DNA from: Chrysemys picta bellii
Lineage: Eukaryota; Chordata; Testudines; Emydidae
Direction of reading: 5' to 3'
Length of the DNA stretch: 64,000 bases
Assembly (NCBI RefSeq): GCF_011386835.1
Contig: NC_088791.1
Span: 128,688,943 to 128,752,942 of the forward strand
Below the pieces are notes generated by a model. It worked only from the letters and a program-made list of their open reading frames with translations. It was not told the DNA's origin and searched no databases. Positions 34,270 to 46,089 of this stretch are shown here, one piece after another (positions within the stretch are counted from its first letter, which is position 1; every line of letters begins with the position of its first letter). A program made the position numbers and the translations under genes.

Positions 34270-35200
34270 TTAGACTAAAGAGCCCATTATTACATATTTG
34301 TTCCTCATGTAGGTACTTACAGATTGTAACCAAGTTACCCCTTAACCTCCTCTTTGTTAAGCCAAATAGATCAAGTTCCTTGATTCTATAAGGCAAGATT
34401 TCTAATCCTTTAATCATTCTTGTGCCTCTTCTCTAAACCCTCTCCAATTTATCAACATCTTTCTTGAATTGTGGGCACCAGAACTGGACACTGTATTGCA
34501 GCAATGGTCATACCAGTGCCAAACACATAGGTAAAATAACCTCTGTATTTCTTCTTGAGCTTCCCCTCTTTTATGAATCCCAGGATCACATTAGCTCTTT
34601 TGGCCATAGCAACACACTGGGAGCTTCAGCTGATTATCCATCAAGACCCCAAATCTTTTTCAGAGTCACTGCTGCCCAAGTTATAGCCCCCATCCTGTAA
34701 GTATAATCTACATTCTTCACATTTTGCCACATTAAAATGCATATTGTTTGCTTGCGCTCAGTTTACCAAGAGATCCCAATCACTCTGAATCAGTAATCTG
34801 TCCTCTTCATTTTTTTTTCTCATCTGCAAACTTCATCAGTGATTATTTTATGTTTTCTTCCAGGTCATTAATAAAAAACATTAAATAGTGTATGGTCAAG
34901 TACCGATCCCTGCAGGATCCCACCGGAGACTACCCACTTGATGACAATTCCCCATTTACAATTAAATCCTAAGACTATCAGCCAGTTTTTAATTCATTTA
35001 GTGTGTGCCATGTTAATTTTGTATCATTCTAGTTTTTGAATCAACATGTCATGTGGTACCAAGTCAAACAAACACTTTTCAGAAGTCTGAGTATATTACG
35101 TCAACATTATTACTCTCATCAACCAATCTTGTAATTTCATCCAAAAACAATATGAAGTTAGTCTGACAGTCAGTCCACTTGTGGAGCCTGACAGAGTCAG
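34270..35200 (-). pseudogene. CR1 LINE reverse transcriptase fragment
   Basis: Minus-strand CR1 remnant. Reading leftward from about 35080 there are RT segments FDLVPHDMLIQKLE, then GGILQGSVLDHTLFNVF and INDLEENIK, then a KFADE relic of the FADD active-site box, interrupted by frameshifts and stops. To the left it continues into the 3' part of the ORF (AACTGGACACTGTATTGCAG on plus). Inactive. Confidence 0.82.
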
Positions 35201-35584
35201 GGAGTAGTATTGGTTCATATTTGGAAGATGTTCTTCACAACTAGAAGATCTTCTCAATTAAAAAAAAGTTTAAATTCTGCCAAAACTGAAATTCTACTGA
35301 AATTCAGTGGTTCCTATCTCACCCCTTCTAGATCTACCAATGTACTACAGAAACACCTAATTAGTAATGTGGTTCTCCATTCCTTAGACCATTTCATAAG
35401 GGAGAGAGCCTCTCATGGATCTGGTATCAAATGAACACCAAATGTTATACCAATAGAGTAAAAACCAGCAGGATCTTATTAAGAGGAATAAGGCAAAGAT
35501 GCCATATTTATTGTAAATATAATAAAGCAAAAGATAAAAGTAAACAATGCTGTTTGACCACTTATTCCTATCACTACTTATTCC

Positions 35585-35662
35585 AGTCCCATGCGGGCAG
35601 GGGACTGGACTCAATGACCTCTCGAGGTCCCTTCCAGTCCTAGAATCTATGAATCTATATAT
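35585..35662 (+). repeat. SINE/CR1 3' tail
   Basis: GGGGACTGGACTCAATGACC and CGAGGTCCCTTCCAGTCCTA, followed by the terminal repeat TAGAATCTATGAATCTAT. Confidence 0.7.
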
Positions 35663-35666
35663 ATAG

Positions 35667-36323
35667 TGACAAAGTTCCTCCTCTATCTTGGTGGGTCCTG
35701 TGCTTATTGGCAGATTTTCTTGCCTCAGAGATTCACCATGTGGGTTGGGGAATATCCCAGAGACCTTCCCCTCTGGAAGAACCCACAGTCCAGGTCAATT
35801 GGGAGGTTTGGGGGGAACCCGGGCCCGCCCTCTACTCTGGGTTCCAGCCCAGGGCCCTGTGGACTGCAGCTGTCTATAGTGCCTCCTGTAACAGCTGCAT
35901 GACAGCTACAACTCCCTGGGCTACTTCCCCATGGCCTCCTCCAAACACCTTCCTTAGTCTCACCACAGGACCTTCCTCCTGGTGTCTGATAACGCTTGTG
36001 CTCCTCAGTCCTCCAGCAGCACACCCTCTCAGCTCCTTGCGCCTCTTGCTCCGGCTCCTCACACTCACACCACAAACTGAAGTGAGCTCCTTTTTAAAAC
36101 CCAGGTGCCCTGATTAGCCTGCCTTAATTGATTCTAGACGCTTCTTCTTAATTGGCTCCAGGTGTCCTAATTAGTCTGCCTGCCTTAACTGGTTCTAGTA
36201 GGTTCCTGATTACTCTAGTACAGCCCCTGCTCTGGTCACTCAGGGAACAGAAAACTACTCATCCAGTGACCAGTATATTTGCCCTCTACCAGACTCCTGT
36301 ACCCCACTAGTCTGGGTCTGTCA
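35667..36323. mobile_element. LTR-like element (657 bp)
   Basis: Begins TGACAAAGTTCC and ends GGGTCTGTCA, with TGACA/TGTCA as short inverted ends, and closely resembles a turtle LTR family I know. The flanks are AT repeats and show no clear target duplication. No internal genes. Confidence 0.6.
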
Positions 36324-36325
36324 AA

Positions 36326-36343
36326 ATATATATATATATTCAT
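36326..36343. repeat. (TA)n microsatellite
   Basis: Run of TA dinucleotides beside the LTR end. Confidence 0.8.
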
Positions 36344-36523
36344 TCACACAATCATTCATTCAAGTTCTCTATAGGTGTTATAGTTACCAGCCTAGCAGTT
36401 GCTCATGCCAAGTTACTGGCCAGGTATCTTGGTCATGAGGATGGAGCCGAGTCCGTGTCAGGTGCACCTGATGCTCCTGGAGGTTGGCAGCAGAACCAGA
36501 GACTCAAAGTCCTCAGTCTTTAA

Positions 36524-36770
36524 GGCTAGTCCACACTAACCCCCCAGTTCGAACTAAGATACGCAACTTCAGTTACGTGAATAACGTAGCTGAAGTTGAA
36601 GTACTTTAGTTTGAACTACAAAGTACTTACCGCGGGTCCACACGCGGCAGGCAGGCTCCCCCGTCGACTCCGCGTACTCCTCTTGTGGAGCAGGAGTACC
36701 GGCATCGACAGCGAGCACTTCCAGGATCGATTGCTTACCGCCGAACCCGGAGGTAAGTATAGACGTACCC
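36524..36770. mobile_element. Harbinger-like MITE
   Basis: Ends GGCTAGTCCACACTAA and GTATAGACGTACCC, flanked by TAA and TTA. Holds a central inverted pair around GAGTACTCCTC/GAGGAGTAC. Non-coding. Confidence 0.65.
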
Positions 36771-36857
36771 TTAGAGTCCATTCTTATAGGAATTAATTCC
36801 TATGTTAGTCTATGGGAGCTGTTTCATCCTGCTGTTGCTGACTCAATCAGCAGATGG

Positions 36858-36920
36858 CACATTCCTAGTGGCTCCACACTGTCCAAAGTGGCACATTCCT
36901 GGTGGCTCCACACTGTCCAA
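36858..36920. repeat. 34-bp tandem duplication
   Basis: Two copies of a unit starting GGCACATTCCTAGTGGCTCC with one difference. Confidence 0.85.
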
Positions 36921-36924
36921 AGTT

Positions 36925-38788
36925 TGTGTTTCTCATCCTTCCAGGTGATGGGGTGGATCCCAGTTTACCCTCCGGGGGTTGTCTGGTGATCTACTTGACA
37001 CATTCTTCGGCCGATGGATACTCCCTTTCTAGGGTGACACCTCCCTAACAATTCATGTACATCAAGCATTCATCAACATACATTCCATATCTTAACTATA
37101 TTTTAATTTACTGTCTCCACCACTTTCGGGGTGTGTGCTAATTCATTTGAGACTCCTGACCCTTTAATCACAGAGGGTGGGGGTCTGTTCCTAGGAGCCG
37201 TTGCTGTTACAATGAAGTGAAAGTCACTTAACGGCTTATAGCGTTTGTTTACCTTGTATTGGGGTGGTAACATAGTGTTCACTTCAAGAACAAAGTTAAT
37301 TAACTTGTTTGTAAGTTTTACATAGTAATAAAGTATCTTTCACAGGACAGATACAATCAATGGTTTCTACAGACAGTAGCTTACAAGTTTACTTGGTGAA
37401 ACTGTTGGATTTTAAAGTGTGGGGGACAAATTATGGGGGGATCACTGTCACTTGGTGGAATCACTGTTAATATCCCTACACTCAAACCCTTAGTTTTTCC
37501 AAATGTTTACTTCTGTGGATTATCAAGGAGAACTTCATTGACCATTTGTGGTGCATGGATCACAGTTTGAGAACCACAGAATCAGAATATGATCCAGTTG
37601 ATCAAAATGCTTAATATCCCCCTGTTGGCTTACGAAGGAAGATACACCCTACTCTATGAAAACTACCATGCTGGGGAACCATTTACAACATCAAATCTCC
37701 TGATAGAGCAGCAGGAATGTGCCCAAGGGACTGGAGTGTTATAAACTGGAAGGATGGTCAGCAAATGAGATTTCTTCTTCCAGATTACACCAATTCAAAT
37801 TGTCCTCTACATTGATACATACTACAGTAATGCGACAATTTTTACCAGGTGGAGAGGAAAGGACCAATATTAAGATGTTTGAATATTAAAATTGATTTTA
37901 TAAAGGGTGATATGGCATGGTAGACTCACTCACATGTAAAATAGATTTAAAATGTCCTGACCAAGGGCTATTACAATTTCCCCTCAGTAGACACTTACAT
38001 AAGTTTCTATATTATTATAACATTTCCCCTATAAATTCTCATTTTGTAAGATGAATTTAATTTACATTGCTCTTACTTCACAGTGAATTTTCTCACAGCC
38101 TCCCTTAAGAGTCTTCATAAATTCATATAAATCATTCTTATAAAAAATCCTGAGGGAACTTCCCTTCCTTTCGCTGTTCAATGAATCAGTTATAAGCAGA
38201 GATGGGGCCCAAACCAAAACCCGGATCCAAGACACCGAACTACGGAGCAAAGCTGGGTTTGGAATTGGAACTCCCATCTAGATCCATATTTATAATAGCC
38301 TCATATATAATTAAGAGGTATTTCTCATAGGGAGTACATTACATCATTACTTCATAGTTTACATTGTCCATCATTTGGCTTCTGGGAATAATTTAAGGTT
38401 TCTGCTAGAGCAGGTCAAGATTGTTTTGCTATATATATTTTTTACAAAATGGCTTTTCAAAACATATAAAAATGTTTGCAGCATATTTTCATATCATTTG
38501 AAAATGTTCATTAAAATGAAAACTTGTTTCAATTTTAATAAAATAGAAACGGATTTTGTTGTTTGTTTTTTTCTTTCCCCATTTCTAGGGGGATAAGAGG
38601 AAACCCCATAAAACTGATCCTCCCCAATTTTTTTCATTTCAATGTGAATTAAAGACAAAGCTTTTCATTTGTTAAAACAAAAATAAATAAATAAAAATAT
38701 TTCCACAATTTTTTTCTTTTTCTTTTTTTTTTCAAAGTGGAAGATATCATTTTTCAACCAGACTGAGTTTTGACCTATAAAATCTTAT
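36925..38788. other. Unassigned stretch
   Basis: May include decayed retroelement sequence near 36930-37400 (resembles a repeat seen in turtles), otherwise nothing recognised. Confidence 0.35.
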
Positions 38789-39031
38789 GCCTTATCTACA
38801 CTAGAAAGACTTTGCTGGTATACCTATATCAGCAAAGCACCCAAGTGAAGATGCAACAAATACTGAAGAAAAAAAAAATTTGCTGGTATTGTTAAACCAG
38901 CTCCCTCAATGACATAAGCAATACCGGCAAAAGGACTTATTTGCCAGTATAGCTACATTGGTTAGAGGTGTAATTTTTTCATGCCCCTGACTGACATAGC
39001 TTGCTGGCAAACATTTAAGTGTAGACCAGGC
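38789..39031. mobile_element. 243-bp Harbinger-like MITE
   Basis: Ends GCCTTATCTACACTAGA and TTAAGTGTAGACCAGGC; the interior repeats TTTGCTGGTAT and its inverse. Confidence 0.65.
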
Positions 39032-39571
39032 TTTATGTGATTTGGGTCCTGGCTGTCTGAGAAACTCCTCTTTCCCAGTGTGATAATGTGGCTGTGGCCA
39101 TCAAACAAGGCACTTGAGCTAGTAGCACTCAGGTTTAATTAGAAAGAGCTGGTGGCAGGTGTCTTCTGCAAGGGATCCTCCTGAACTTGTAACGTTCCTT
39201 CCCCCACTCCAATATGGTTTCTTTTAAATCACCCTACAAGGCTCATCTCTTTTCTCAGTCTTTTTCTAGGTTGCATAGTTCAACTCACTGGTTTGCAGCC
39301 AATAGGATTTTGGCCTGAATCAGGAATTCAAGTGTAGGTTTGTAGTCTGTAAAACATTTGGGGCTCTTTGAAGACAAAGATACTATATAAATAGAGATGC
39401 TGTTACTCTTGTAAATATATTTTAGCTCTATTTGCAATTAGGTCTGTCTGGTCTTAGTATTATTCCACAATACTGGAGGAAGCCCCTTCTGGGAGATTTA
39501 AGCCATGGTGAAATGGTGGTACAAAGGACATGCCAGCCCTACCCTCGCTGCATTTGGTGGGTACAATAGTG

Positions 39572-39962
39572 CAGTGGTTCTCAACCAGGGGTACGTTTAC
39601 CCCCAGGGATATGCAGAGGTCTTCCAGAGGGTACATCAACTCATCTAGATATTTGCCTAGTGTTACAACAGGCTACATAAAAAGCACTAGCAATGTCAGT
39701 ACATACTAAAATTTCATAGACAATGACTTGTTTATACTGGTCTATATACTATACACTGAAATGTAAGTGCAACATTTATATTCCAATTGATTTATTTTAT
39801 AATTAAGCAGTAAAAATGAGAAAGTAAGCAATTGTGCTGTGACACTTCTTTATTTTTATGTCTGATTTTATAAGTTTTTAAGTGAGGTGAAACTTGGGGG
39901 CACACAAGACAAATCAGACTCTTGAAAGGGGTACTGTATTCTGGAAAGGTTGAAAGTCACTG
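39572..39962. mobile_element. 391-bp hAT (Charlie-like)
   Basis: Ends CAGTGGTTCTCAACCAGGGG and GGTTGAAAGTCACTG; flanking octamers CAATAGTG and CAATACTG agree at 7 of 8 bases. Non-coding interior, AT-rich. Confidence 0.78.
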
Positions 39963-40296
39963 CAATACTGGATATACCCTAAATCTGCAGAAATAGAATC
40001 CCTCGCATTCAGCCCATACGCACAAATTCCTCTTGTGGAAACTAGGGGGAGCTGTTGCAGTATTAAGAGTTGCAGAATCTGCTCTGGTATCTGGTTTACA
40101 AGTGGAGCATTGTAGTTTCCATTAATTGTTCAGTCTAATGTATTTTTAAAAGAGAACAAACTCACAGCAGTAAGGACAATCAGAGTACAGCCTATCTTCT
40201 TCTGATTCTATCAGAAGTGTTAATAATGAATGATCTTGATCTCTCTTGGTAGTAGATTATGTTGTGGTATGTGTATTTAACTGAGTCAAGCTTTAG

Positions 40297-40620
40297 TTAA
40301 AACAACGAGGAGTCCTTGTGGCACCTTAGAGACTAACAAATTTATTTGGGCATAAACTTTTGTGGGCTATAATCTACTTCATCAGATGCATGGAATGAAA
40401 AATACAGTAAGCAGTATATATATACACAGCACATGAAAAGATGGGAGTTGTCTTACCAAGTGGGGGGTCAGTGCTAATGAGGCCAATTCAATTAAGGTGG
40501 ACTATTCTCAACAGTTGACAAGAAGGGGTGAATATCAAGAGAGGGAAAATTACTTTTGTAATGCTAACGAGGCCAATGCAATCAAGATGGATGTCGACCA
40601 TTTCCAACAGTTGAGGGGCC
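40297..40620 (-). mobile_element. Penelope (Neptune-type) terminal fragment
   Basis: AACAACGAGGAGTCCTTGTG then GGCACCTTAGAGACTAAC match the left arm of the insertion at 27520. The continuation is non-coding. The right end is approximate. Confidence 0.6.
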
Positions 40621-40789
40621 TAATTTATATCTTGTGAGTTTATATTCAGACAAAGAAGTCATTTTTTGTATTTTATGTCTAGTTAGGCAGATTTTAAACA
40701 TCTGTATGAGAGACTGGATCCTGTGAGGAGGGATTTATAAAGAAACAAACAAATAAGTGATGCCTGTGTAAGGCGTAATGGGCTTGATT

Positions 40790-40935
40790 CCCCACTGCCT
40801 TGCACCTTATGTAGTAATTTACACGAGTATGAAGTGGGCCAGTTTTTGATCTCCATTACACCAGCATCAATCCAGAGTCACTGCACTGAAATCAGTGGAA
40901 TTATTCTGGATTAACATTGGTGTAATAGAGATGAG
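40790..40935. repeat. Palindromic amniote repeat (TTACACCAGCATCAATCC type)
   Basis: CATTACACCAGCATCAATCC and its rough inverse GATTAACATTGGTGTAAT flank a CTGAAATCAGTGGA centre. Confidence 0.5.
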
Positions 40936-42345
40936 AGCCTGGACCAATGGATAGAAACACCATTCTGATTGGATAGCATTTCACATCCACTAGTCACTGG
41001 TACAGATGGCTCCACAAGGTGGAAGTGTTGGCCTGCAGCATGGGAGCATGTCTCTAACTCAGCAGGTTCCAGCAGCTACACCGATTACTTTCACTGTGCT
41101 CTTGTCCCTGCTGATGAACACAGCATCAATTACAGATGGCACACAAGTAGGATCTGACCGCGTGTGGACCTCAGCTGTTTGGGACAAACTTTTCTAGTGG
41201 GGCAAATATGTCCTACACTGACCTAGTACATATAAAGGTGTCTCCCTCTCATGGCTGGCCCCTGTGACTAAGCTAAAGGGATTCTCAAGCAACAGGGGCT
41301 TACACTTATGGTGCTGAATGTCCCACATTTCATCTCTGCTAGCAGTCATGGTCATGTATGAAGCTACAGTTCATTACAAAAAGCACTGGAGAATCAGGCC
41401 CAGTGTCTCCATAGATATTTGTCTGAGGGCTGTGAGCAGTGGCCTTTGTTATACTAGTAGAAAGGGTGTAGCAAACTTTTCTACCATTGGAGTCTCCCTG
41501 TCCGTGAACTTTGGGCTGAATTATGGATGCACTAGAGGTGTGGAAGGATGTATTCAATCTTTCATTCTCCCACCCCTCAAAACCCTCACATGGAAACTAT
41601 TCATATTTTATCTGTCTGGTCTGAGCTCTGCAATAATGGGGATGGGTCCCTGTAAAACAGGGGGTAAATTGGAGAAAAAAGAGAGTGGTACTCTTGAAAT
41701 CTCTATCCACGTGACTCACCAAAATGAGGCACTGTTCACAGTACCTACCCCGGGCATTCAAAAATCATGAGTCAAGCCCTGAAAAGTCATGATTAGCTTA
41801 AAAAATCAGACTTTTAAACTAAGAAACTTTGGATTATTTTTATTTCCCTTCTGGTTTGTAGCTTTTATGGGTCACATTTTCTAGTTTCTCTGCGGTCAGG
41901 AGCAATAGATACTCTCTTTAAAAATGAAAACTGAGATTCTCACATAACCACAGGATGCCAAGAGCTGGGTCTTTAAGAAATACTATGAGATTCATGATAA
42001 AAATCAGGAGAGTTGGCAGTCCTGTGCTCCCAGGAAATTGTGCAGGTGTTCAAATATGGTTGGGCATGCTCTAAGCTCAGCTGAGTTCCTTGAGCTTGGC
42101 TCCCCTTGGTAGGGCTTGGATGTGCCAATGGGCTGTAATAGGCTCTTTGGGCTGACCGCTTCTTGCCTGGGGCAGGGGGAAATGATGTCATCTCCCAAAT
42201 GCCACCCTCTTGTGGTACCAATTGAGACATCATTCACAAATTGTGCAGATCTGTGATCCTCCCTCTCTTTTCTCACATGAGAATGTTGACACATAGGCTT
42301 TGTTGCTACATAAAACCTGTAATGCTTTTACTATGCCAATATATC
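40936..42345. other. Unassigned stretch
   Basis: Includes a 150-codon ORF (41318-41770) with no recognisable domain. Nothing else seen. Confidence 0.4.
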
Positions 42346-42840
42346 TATGCCTGTACAGTAAGGGGGAACAACCTATTCCTGTATAAAATACCTGCATACT
42401 AGTATAACTCCATCCACACTTGTACTGGTTTAACTATCTTAGTAGGAGAATCACACCTCTAACCAAAATAGTTCTACCAGTACAAAACCTGTGTGTAGAC
42501 CAGGCTTTAAATGGTCATCCCTGAGCATCTGAGTTAATCCCTCACTGATACCTGGGCTACACTTAATTAGATCAACCTTCTGATTTTGCCCAGGGCTGTG
42601 AAAAAATTTGTGCTCTCTGCAATATAGGTTGATCTAACACCCAGTGTAGACATGGCTACGTCAAGGGAAGAATTCTCCCTTGGACCAATTTACCACTTCT
42701 CAGAGAGGTAGATTAAGTGCATCTTTGGAAAACACCTTCCATCAGTGTAGGAAGCGTCCACACTACAGCGGTACAGTGGCACAGCTGCAGTGCTGTATCT
42801 ATGCCACTGTAGTGGCTGTAGTATAGATATACTCTAAAAG
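42346..42840. mobile_element. Cluster of decayed MITEs
   Basis: Three partial units: one ending GTGTGTAGACCAGGC (42506), one at 42552-42655 (CCTGGGCTACACTTAATTAG to CAGTGTAGACATGG), and a palindromic unit at 42755-42833 around CACTACAGCGG/CCACTGTAGTGG. Confidence 0.5.
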
Positions 42841-43037
42841 GCATTGGTCAGTTCACCACTTTCAGAGGCCTCTCTGCAGGCTCACATAGACATCAGTGCA
42901 TCAGTTACATTCAGCTCACATTTTCAAGGTTTTCTTCACAATCATAACAACTAAAGATTTACTTTAAGGAATAGATTCTGAAGAAGACAAGAACAAGACA
43001 GCAGCTTGGGAGAAGTTCCCATAAGCCATACTACTAT

Positions 43038-43665
43038 CAGGGCCGGTGCAAGGAAGTTTCACACCCTAGGCGAAACTTCCACCTTGCGCCACCCCTACAC
43101 CCAGCTAATCCCGCCCGCCGCCGCCCTCCCCCCCCGCGGCAGCTAACCACGCCCACCTGCCCCTTCCACCAGAGGAACCCTCCCCTCTGCAGCTAACCCC
43201 GCCCGGGGAGCCCCCCTCCATGGCAGCTAACCCTGCCCGGGGAGCCGCCCCCTCAGAAGCTAACCCCCCCTCTGCGGCAGCTAACCCCCCCCGCCCGGGG
43301 ACACTCCCCCTGCGGCAGCTAACCTCGCCTGGGGAGCCCGCTCCAGCTCACCTCTGCTCTGCCTCCTCCACTAAGCACGCTGGCGCCGCTCTAATTCTCC
43401 TCCCCTCCAGGCTTGCAGCACCGATTGGAGAATTAGAGCAGGGGCTGTGTGCTCAGCAGAGGAAGCAGAGTGGAGGTGATCTGGGGCGGGGAGCAGTTCC
43501 CCTGTGCGCCCCTCCCACCCCCGTTACTGCAGGCGGCCCTCCCCGCGCCCCTCCGCCCCAGCTCACCTCCACTCCACCTCCTCGCCTGAGCGGGCTTTTA
43601 GGCACCCTCAACCACTAGGTGCCCTAGGCAGCCACCTAGTTCGCCTAGTGGTTGCACTGGCCCTG
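43038..43665. mobile_element. 628-bp hAT element, CAGGGCCGG family
   Basis: Ends CAGGGCCGGTGCAAGG and TTGCACTGGCCCTG with a perfect 8-bp duplication ACTACTAT (43030-43037 and 43666-43673). The GC-rich interior repeats CGGCAGCTAACC several times. Subterminal CACCCTAGGCGAA and TTCGCCTAGTGG extend the inverted repeat. Non-autonomous. Confidence 0.9.
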
Positions 43666-43673
43666 ACTACTAT

Positions 43674-44474
43674 GCACTGGCCCAATCCAATCCCTGTTTT
43701 CAGGGCCATTTGTGCTACTCACTGCCCCTGCAGAGGTGTGCTTGGACACAGCAAGGTGTAGCCCCTGCCTGCCTCATGCACTGGAAAAGACTGGATATCT
43801 CCAGGGACTGGTAATGAACAATGGAGCTTTTCACCGCTCATTCAGTGGTGTGAATCCAGCCTCGTTATGACTGTACTGCCCATAATAATTCCAAGAAATG
43901 TGCAAAACTGGCAAAAAATTTATAGGAAAGTGTATGCATGTTATGCCCCTCGAAACTTCACTTTCCTATAAAATGCAAAGTATGCATTTTCACTCCAAAA
44001 ATAACCAACTTTGAATTTGCAATCTGAATTTTGAAGCCACCTTTTGCCCTGAATGTACCTCTTTTCTCTTGGAAATGTGCTTGTTTTCCCTGCATTGCTT
44101 TCTTATGTTAAAAACAACAACAACAACAAACAAACAGATGAAAGGTTGGGGTTTTTATTCTCAAAATAGGCTCATTCTTTTGAGTGTAGAACAGAATGCT
44201 ATAAAGCCCTCATATTCCAAGCACTTTGGCCTTTGCAAATATTTTACAGTCCTGTTGCTACCATCCAGTGACTGCTTGGTGGTCTCTGTGCAATGAACTG
44301 AGGGTCTTAATGTGACTCCTAGTGAACAGATATCCACAGCACAAACACCACCACTTCTGGTACCACAGCACCAGTGCCAGTACAGATATGAAGGACTGAA
44401 TGACCTGGAGATAACATTATCTAACTAGGTACTTTTATGGGCCCCCTGCCCATATTCACAAATATTAATGAGTT
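43674..44474. other. Unassigned stretch
   Basis: Contains a short (CAA)n run near 44113. No gene recognised. Confidence 0.4.
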
Positions 44475-44645
44475 CATGCTGGCAACCTCCCTGTGAGGTA
44501 AGGAGGGAGTATTATCCCCATTTTACAGATGAAGAGCTATGGCACAGAACGATTAAGTGACTTGCGCAAGGTCTCACACACACACAGTCTGTGGCAGAGC
44601 AAGGAAATGAACTCAGATCTTCCGAGTCCCTGTCTAATACTTTAA
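44475..44645. repeat. MIR/CORE-SINE-type remnant
   Basis: TTATCCCCATTTTACAGATG, then ACTTGCGCAAGGTCTCAC and GCAGAGCAAGGAAATGAACT. Confidence 0.75.
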
Positions 44646-44926
44646 CTTCAAATTAATCCACTACTATCCTGCCCTTATAGAAAGTCCTTCTTAAAACAGG
44701 ATTCAGACACCTTTGCAGAGTGGGGAGAAAAATTGCTTGCTGGCTGGCTTGTTGTGTTTGCCGGATGGATTGATGGACTGAGGACTTCAGTATTTAGAAT
44801 TGTCAACTGGTGTCCTTCACCAGTACTAAATTCATGTATAAAAGCAAAGCAGTCAAAGCAGACGGTGTGTACAGAAGCTTAGGAGGGAGTAAATCACTGT
44901 CTCCATCCGCCTGAGTACACTGAAAG

Positions 44927-45837
44927 CAGTGGCAGATTACTGTATGGGCCGACGGGGCCCATGCCCAGGGGCCCCGGACAATTTAGGGGCCCTGCAGGAA
45001 TGCTGGCACTCCGGCCCCGCCCCCTGCTGCTCCTTCCCCCCTGCCCCTCAGCCCTGCTCATCTGCCCTGCTCCCTCTCTTCCCCCTTAGGCCCTGCACCC
45101 AGCCAAGCCAGAAGATAGACAGAGCCTGCATGTGTAGAGACTCATGAATGAGTATATTTCCTCTCCCCTCCTCCTGTGCGGAGCTGGCCTGAGCCACTTG
45201 CTCAAGCCCCCTCCTCCCCTGCGCAGGGCTGACCTGAGCCCTGCTGCTCACCCCCCCAGCCCCTTTTTGCCAACTGGGGCGCTGGGGTGGGGCCCGAGCA
45301 GAGCTGGGGGCAGAGCAGGGATGGGTGGCGCTCACTCCCCATCCCCTGTAGGGGCTGACCCAGGCCCCACTGCACCCCCCAAATGTTCCTCTGTGCCCCC
45401 CTACAGTTTGGGAACTACTGTCCTAGGTTGTAGTAAAAGCCACCCAGGGAGCTCGGGCAGCTGTGGGGAGCCCATGGTCCTCCACCTGCCCTGGGTGGGG
45501 GACTGCAGTGCTCGAGAGCAGCCCTGCCCATGTCCCTGCCCCTCAGAGTGCACCACCTAAGGCAGATTGCGGATCCAGGGCTCCCCATAGTGGCCCGGGA
45601 TCCCTGGGCAGCTCTTACCTGGCCCTGGCTTCCAGCCAGGCCAGGGGGTGGAGTCTTGGGGGAAGGGGAGGAGCAGGGGGCAGGGCCCCCGGTGGGGGAG
45701 GATGTGGGGGGCCCCAATGTTCTTTGTGCCCAGGGCAGGATGTGGGGGGCCCCAATGTTCTTTGTGCCCAGGGCAGGATGTGGGGGGCCCCAATGTTCTT
45801 TGTGCCCAGGGCCCCAATAAATCTTAATCCGTCTCTG
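44927..45837. mobile_element. 911-bp hAT element, CAGTGGCAGATTA ends
   Basis: Left end CAGTGGCAGATTACTG and inverted right end CAGAGACGGATTAAG, with a perfect 8-bp duplication ACTGAAAG (44919-44926 and 45838-45845). The interior is GC-rich, holds a partial second hAT end (GTTTGGGAACTACTG, about 45405-45420) and a 38-bp minisatellite at 45700-45812. ORFs up to about 200 codons overlap here on both strands and are not credible genes. Confidence 0.9.
45700..45812. repeat. 38-bp minisatellite, 3 copies
   Basis: Three nearly perfect units beginning GGATGTGGGGGGCCCCAATG (45700, 45738, 45776). Not a CRISPR: no spacers. Confidence 0.95.
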
Positions 45838-46089
45838 ACTGAAAGGCAGCATTTATTTTATCTTCTGGAGATATCAGGAAGATGTTTGAGTTCAAGATAC
45901 TCCCACCCAATGAGCTCTGTGGTACTGAATTTAGCCAGGTGGTGGCAGCACTGTACAACTAGAGAAAAATGGTCCCAAAAGAAGAGGAACAAGAAGGGTG
46001 TATTAGTTAGAATGTATTCCCCAGAGTTTTTCAGGCGAGTCTTTCCTGCAAATGGTCAATGAAGAGTAACTTTGGAAGACATGGCTAAT

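Noticed and set aside
35667..36323. Target duplication for this LTR
   Set aside because: Flanks are TA-rich and neither 4 nor 5 bp agree, so only the TG...CA-type ends are reported.
45700..45812. Possible CRISPR-like array
   Set aside because: The units are directly adjacent with no spacers, and the genome is animal.
45463..46062. 199-codon ORF
   Set aside because: Lies across the hAT right end and the 38-bp minisatellite; the repeats create the open frame.
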